Shown here: positions 62,277 through 64,000 of the stretch, piece after piece
Numbering within the stretch: the stretch's first letter is position 1
Layout: the number at the start of each line of letters is the position of its first letter
Assembly: GCA_020344215.1 (NCBI GenBank)
Contig: CP070815.1
Span: forward strand, 3,181,087 to 3,245,086
From: Gemmatimonadota bacterium
Lineage (GTDB): Bacteria > Gemmatimonadota > Gemmatimonadetes > Palauibacterales > KS3-K002
Length of the DNA: 64,000 bases
Reading direction: 5' to 3'
Position numbers and translations under genes: made by a program
The notes under the pieces: generated by a model
The model's input: the letters and a program-made list of their open reading frames with translations, nothing else
Databases searched by the model: none
Told to the model about the DNA's origin: nothing

Positions 62277-63371
62277 TCAGCCGCCGGTCTCGCAATCCCT
62301 GTCTGGGCACGTCTGTGGCTCGGGACGGATCTGCCCGCGGATCTCGCCGGTGGGGTGGGCGACCGTGCGGACGACGACGTACGCCGCGCCGCGCCGCATC
62401 CAGCTGACCAGCGCCGCTAGCGAGCCGTCGAAGCCGAGGTCGGGCTGCGGCAGGATATCGTCATCCGTGAGCGTGCCCTGAACCACGATCCCCGGCGCCC
62501 AATCGATTCCCGGTCCGCTCGGCGTCAGGGGGTCCGGTCGGTTGACCGGCAGCCCCAGGAGTACGGCGACGATGGGGCCGTTGGCACCCTCTACTCCAAG
62601 GTGTATGTGAGCGGCTGTCACCCGCTCGATCCGAGTGGCTTCGAGCTTGAAGTAGAGTCCGGACCCCGCGCTCGAGAGCTCGAAGCGCGCGCGACCCCGA
62701 GCTTCGGTCTTCACCGGCGGCACGACGTTCGCGCCACTCAGCGTCGCGTAGAAGATCGGCGGCGGTGGCGGCGGCGGAGGAGGAATGACGAACGGGTAAA
62801 TCTGCCCGCGGATCTCTCCGCCCGCGTAGTAGACCGTGTGGAGATCGACGTAGGCGTCGCCGCGCTGCATCCACCTGACCAGCGCCGCGACCGTGCCGTC
62901 GAAGCCGAGCTCCGGCCGCTCGACGATGTCCTCGTCCGTCAGTGTGCCTTCGAGGGTGAATTCCTCGTACGTCGGCGCCCGGTCGGTCAGCATCAGGTTC
63001 GCGACGACGGGCCCGTTGGCCCCGTGCCCGCCCAGATGGATGTGGACTCCGGTGACCGTCCCGACGCGCACCGCGATCATATAGAAGCGCATCTCAAGCA
63101 GCGTCACGACGCCAGCGTCGTCGTACTGACGGGTCACGGAGAAGAAAGCTGCGCCCCGGCCGGCAGTGTTGACGGGCGGCACCACCTGCGACCCGTCGAG
63201 CACGGCGATGAACTCCGTCTTGATCGGGACATCGGATAGCGCTCGCTCGACGGCGTCGTCCGTGAGGTTCTCGCCGGGGTCCAAGGGGGAGCGGGACACG
63301 TCGCTGCACCCGATAAGGAGGGCGAGTGCGGGGATGGGCGCAAGCACGCATTGGAGGAGAGTGCGACTCAT
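62277..63371 (-). CDS. Lipoprotein with two CHRD domains
   Basis: 364 residues from ATG 63371 (GGGAGG upstream). Signal and lipobox PALALLIGC. Two CHRD domains (residues about 48-190 and 205-350) show the paired motifs AVLDGSQVVPPVNTAGRG / ATLSGANVVPPVKTEARG, GVHIHLGGHGANGPVV / AAHIHLGVEGANGPIV, and GGEIRGQI / TGEIRGQI. A run of nine prolines separates them. CHRD is a chordin-derived extracellular binding domain. It probably sits on the outer surface. Same strand as the sulfatase, 137 bp upstream of it. Confidence 0.9.
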   Translation of the reverse strand: MSRTLLQCVLAPIPALALLIGCSDVSRSPLDPGENLTDDAVERALSDVPIKTEFIAVLDGSQVVPPVNTAGRGAAFFSVTRQYDDAGVVTLLEMRFYMIAVRVGTVTGVHIHLGGHGANGPVVANLMLTDRAPTYEEFTLEGTLTDEDIVERPELGFDGTVAALVRWMQRGDAYVDLHTVYYAGGEIRGQIYPFVIPPPPPPPPPIFYATLSGANVVPPVKTEARGRARFELSSAGSGLYFKLEATRIERVTAAHIHLGVEGANGPIVAVLLGLPVNRPDPLTPSGPGIDWAPGIVVQGTLTDDDILPQPDLGFDGSLAALVSWMRRGAAYVVVRTVAHPTGEIRGQIRPEPQTCPDRDCETGG

Positions 63372-63696
63372 TGTGGCCTCCCGGTTTGTGCGGGGAAGGT
63401 AGTGGATTGGGCTTTTCGGCCGCGATGAGTGCAACAGGGGTGCCAGCGCGCCCGTTATTTCTAATCGATAGTCGTGTAGGGAGTTAGCCGTTTCGCTCGC
63501 GTGGAAGGGGGCTCCGAAACGTCGAAGATTCGTGGCTGGGCGACGAAAACTCAAACAGGCCAAGCGGTACACTCGGCGGCGGACAACTAGTTACGACTGC
63601 GCCGGGGTGGTATCTTCCACACCTCGCCAACCTGCCTCCGCTACATCAGCGAGGGGTGACGGCCCGAAGGCCCAGCTGCCAACGAAAGGAACAGCT

Positions 63697-64000
63697 ATGA
63701 TCAAGAAATCGGTTCTTGTTGCGGTGTTCGCCCTTGTTGCTGTAGCACCAGTGGCGCTTCATGCTCAGGACACCGCGCCGCTGGGGAAGGGCAATCTGTC
63801 GGTCAAGTTCGGGTATGTTGTGTTCTCCGAAGGTGCCGATGAGGATGATGGCATCTACCTGGGGGTCGAAGGCTACGGCCGGGTCGCCAGCAACTTGTAC
63901 CTTGGCGGGGAAGTCGCTGCAGCCTACGGGATGGCTCTTCTCAGTGACGAAATGACGTTGGTTCCCCTCGAAGTGAACGTGAAATACGCGAGGGGGGTGG
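63697..64000 (+). CDS. Outer-membrane beta-barrel protein, N-terminal part (3' end outside window)
   Basis: ATG 63697 (AAAGGA upstream) opens a signal peptide (KKSVLVAVFALVAVAPVALHA, cleavage after AQ). Alternating hydrophobic strands with glycine turns follow (GNLSVKFGYVVF, IYLGVEGYGRVASNLYLGGEV, LVPLEVNVKYA), as in small OmpW/OmpA-type barrels. The frame is open at the window edge. The 325-bp gap on its left (63372-63696) must contain its promoter and that of the CHRD gene; I see no clear elements. Confidence 0.7.
   Translation, partial: MIKKSVLVAVFALVAVAPVALHAQDTAPLGKGNLSVKFGYVVFSEGADEDDGIYLGVEGYGRVASNLYLGGEVAAAYGMALLSDEMTLVPLEVNVKYARGV

Noticed and set aside
1..64000. CRISPR arrays, rRNA genes, riboswitches, prophage genes and toxin-antitoxin pairs
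   Set aside because: No regularly spaced repeats, rRNA motifs, phage structural genes or recognisable toxin families were found on reading both strands.

Overview
The window is about 64 kb of high-GC bacterial chromosome, densely coding on both strands. It has no rRNA, no CRISPR array and no recognisable transposase or integrase. Two large orphan ABC permeases of the acidobacterial ADOP type, DUF5916/CBM9, CHRD and RCC1 exported proteins, PD40-type propellers and TPR proteins with a FlgO-like domain suggest Gemmatimonadota or Acidobacteriota, probably an environmental genome. That assignment is inferred from gene families, not from a marker gene.

Left part (1-31 kb). The 3' end of an NtrY-like histidine kinase is followed by a dicarboxylate symporter, a junction of two broken genes (a beta-lactamase-like C-terminal remnant abutting a BtrH-like protein), an S41 peptidase remnant, an ankyrin/beta-propeller protein, a vWA lipoprotein, a Tat-exported DUF362 protein, a PBP1-type peptidoglycan synthase, an AhpD-like protein, a DUF5916 protein, a metallo-beta-lactamase-fold hydrolase, a frameshifted ChaN/TraB-like gene and a D-Ala-D-Ala-ligase-like ATP-grasp gene. 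At 19.8-22.0 kb a compact operon encodes DsrC, a DsrM/TmcC-like membrane subunit and a DsrK/HdrD-like iron-sulfur subunit. It converges on a cysteine-desulfurase-like gene and looks like a thiol-disulfide electron-transfer module without dsrAB in view. A GH97 glycosidase, a sensor with no output domain, a Ca/Na antiporter, a divergent EamA/CGNR pair and an alpha/beta hydrolase follow.

Middle part (32-46.5 kb). Two ADOP permeases flank an intact FlgO-like/TPR protein. A four-gene minus-strand operon then encodes an ECF sigma factor, a zinc-finger anti-sigma factor, a 1078-residue TPR-CHAT protease and a seven-repeat RCC1 lipoprotein.

Right part (39-64 kb). An intact tRNA-Arg(CCG) lies at 60.5 kb. 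Four clear and one weaker copy of its 3' half are scattered at 39.0, 46.7, 51.4, 53.4 and 55.4 kb, all in the same orientation. They divide the region into blocks of about 4-8 kb, which suggests repeated insertion at, or copying of, this tRNA end. Several broken genes lie in the same region: a PD40-type gene with an internal deletion, a metalloprotease fragment, a FlgO/TPR gene with an in-frame TAA and a sulfatase with an in-frame TGA.

Three intergenic regions (13.06, 46.78 and 53.46 kb) carry a nearly identical regulatory layout: two GTGTCC-N4-GGACAC palindromes 33-34 bp apart, GATC touching the second one, a TAACT-like box 43-44 bp further on, and a start codon about 130 bp after that. The genes they precede are unrelated. 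This paired-operator module, the tRNA-fragment series and the sigma/anti-sigma/CHAT/RCC1 operon are the best candidates for undescribed biology here.
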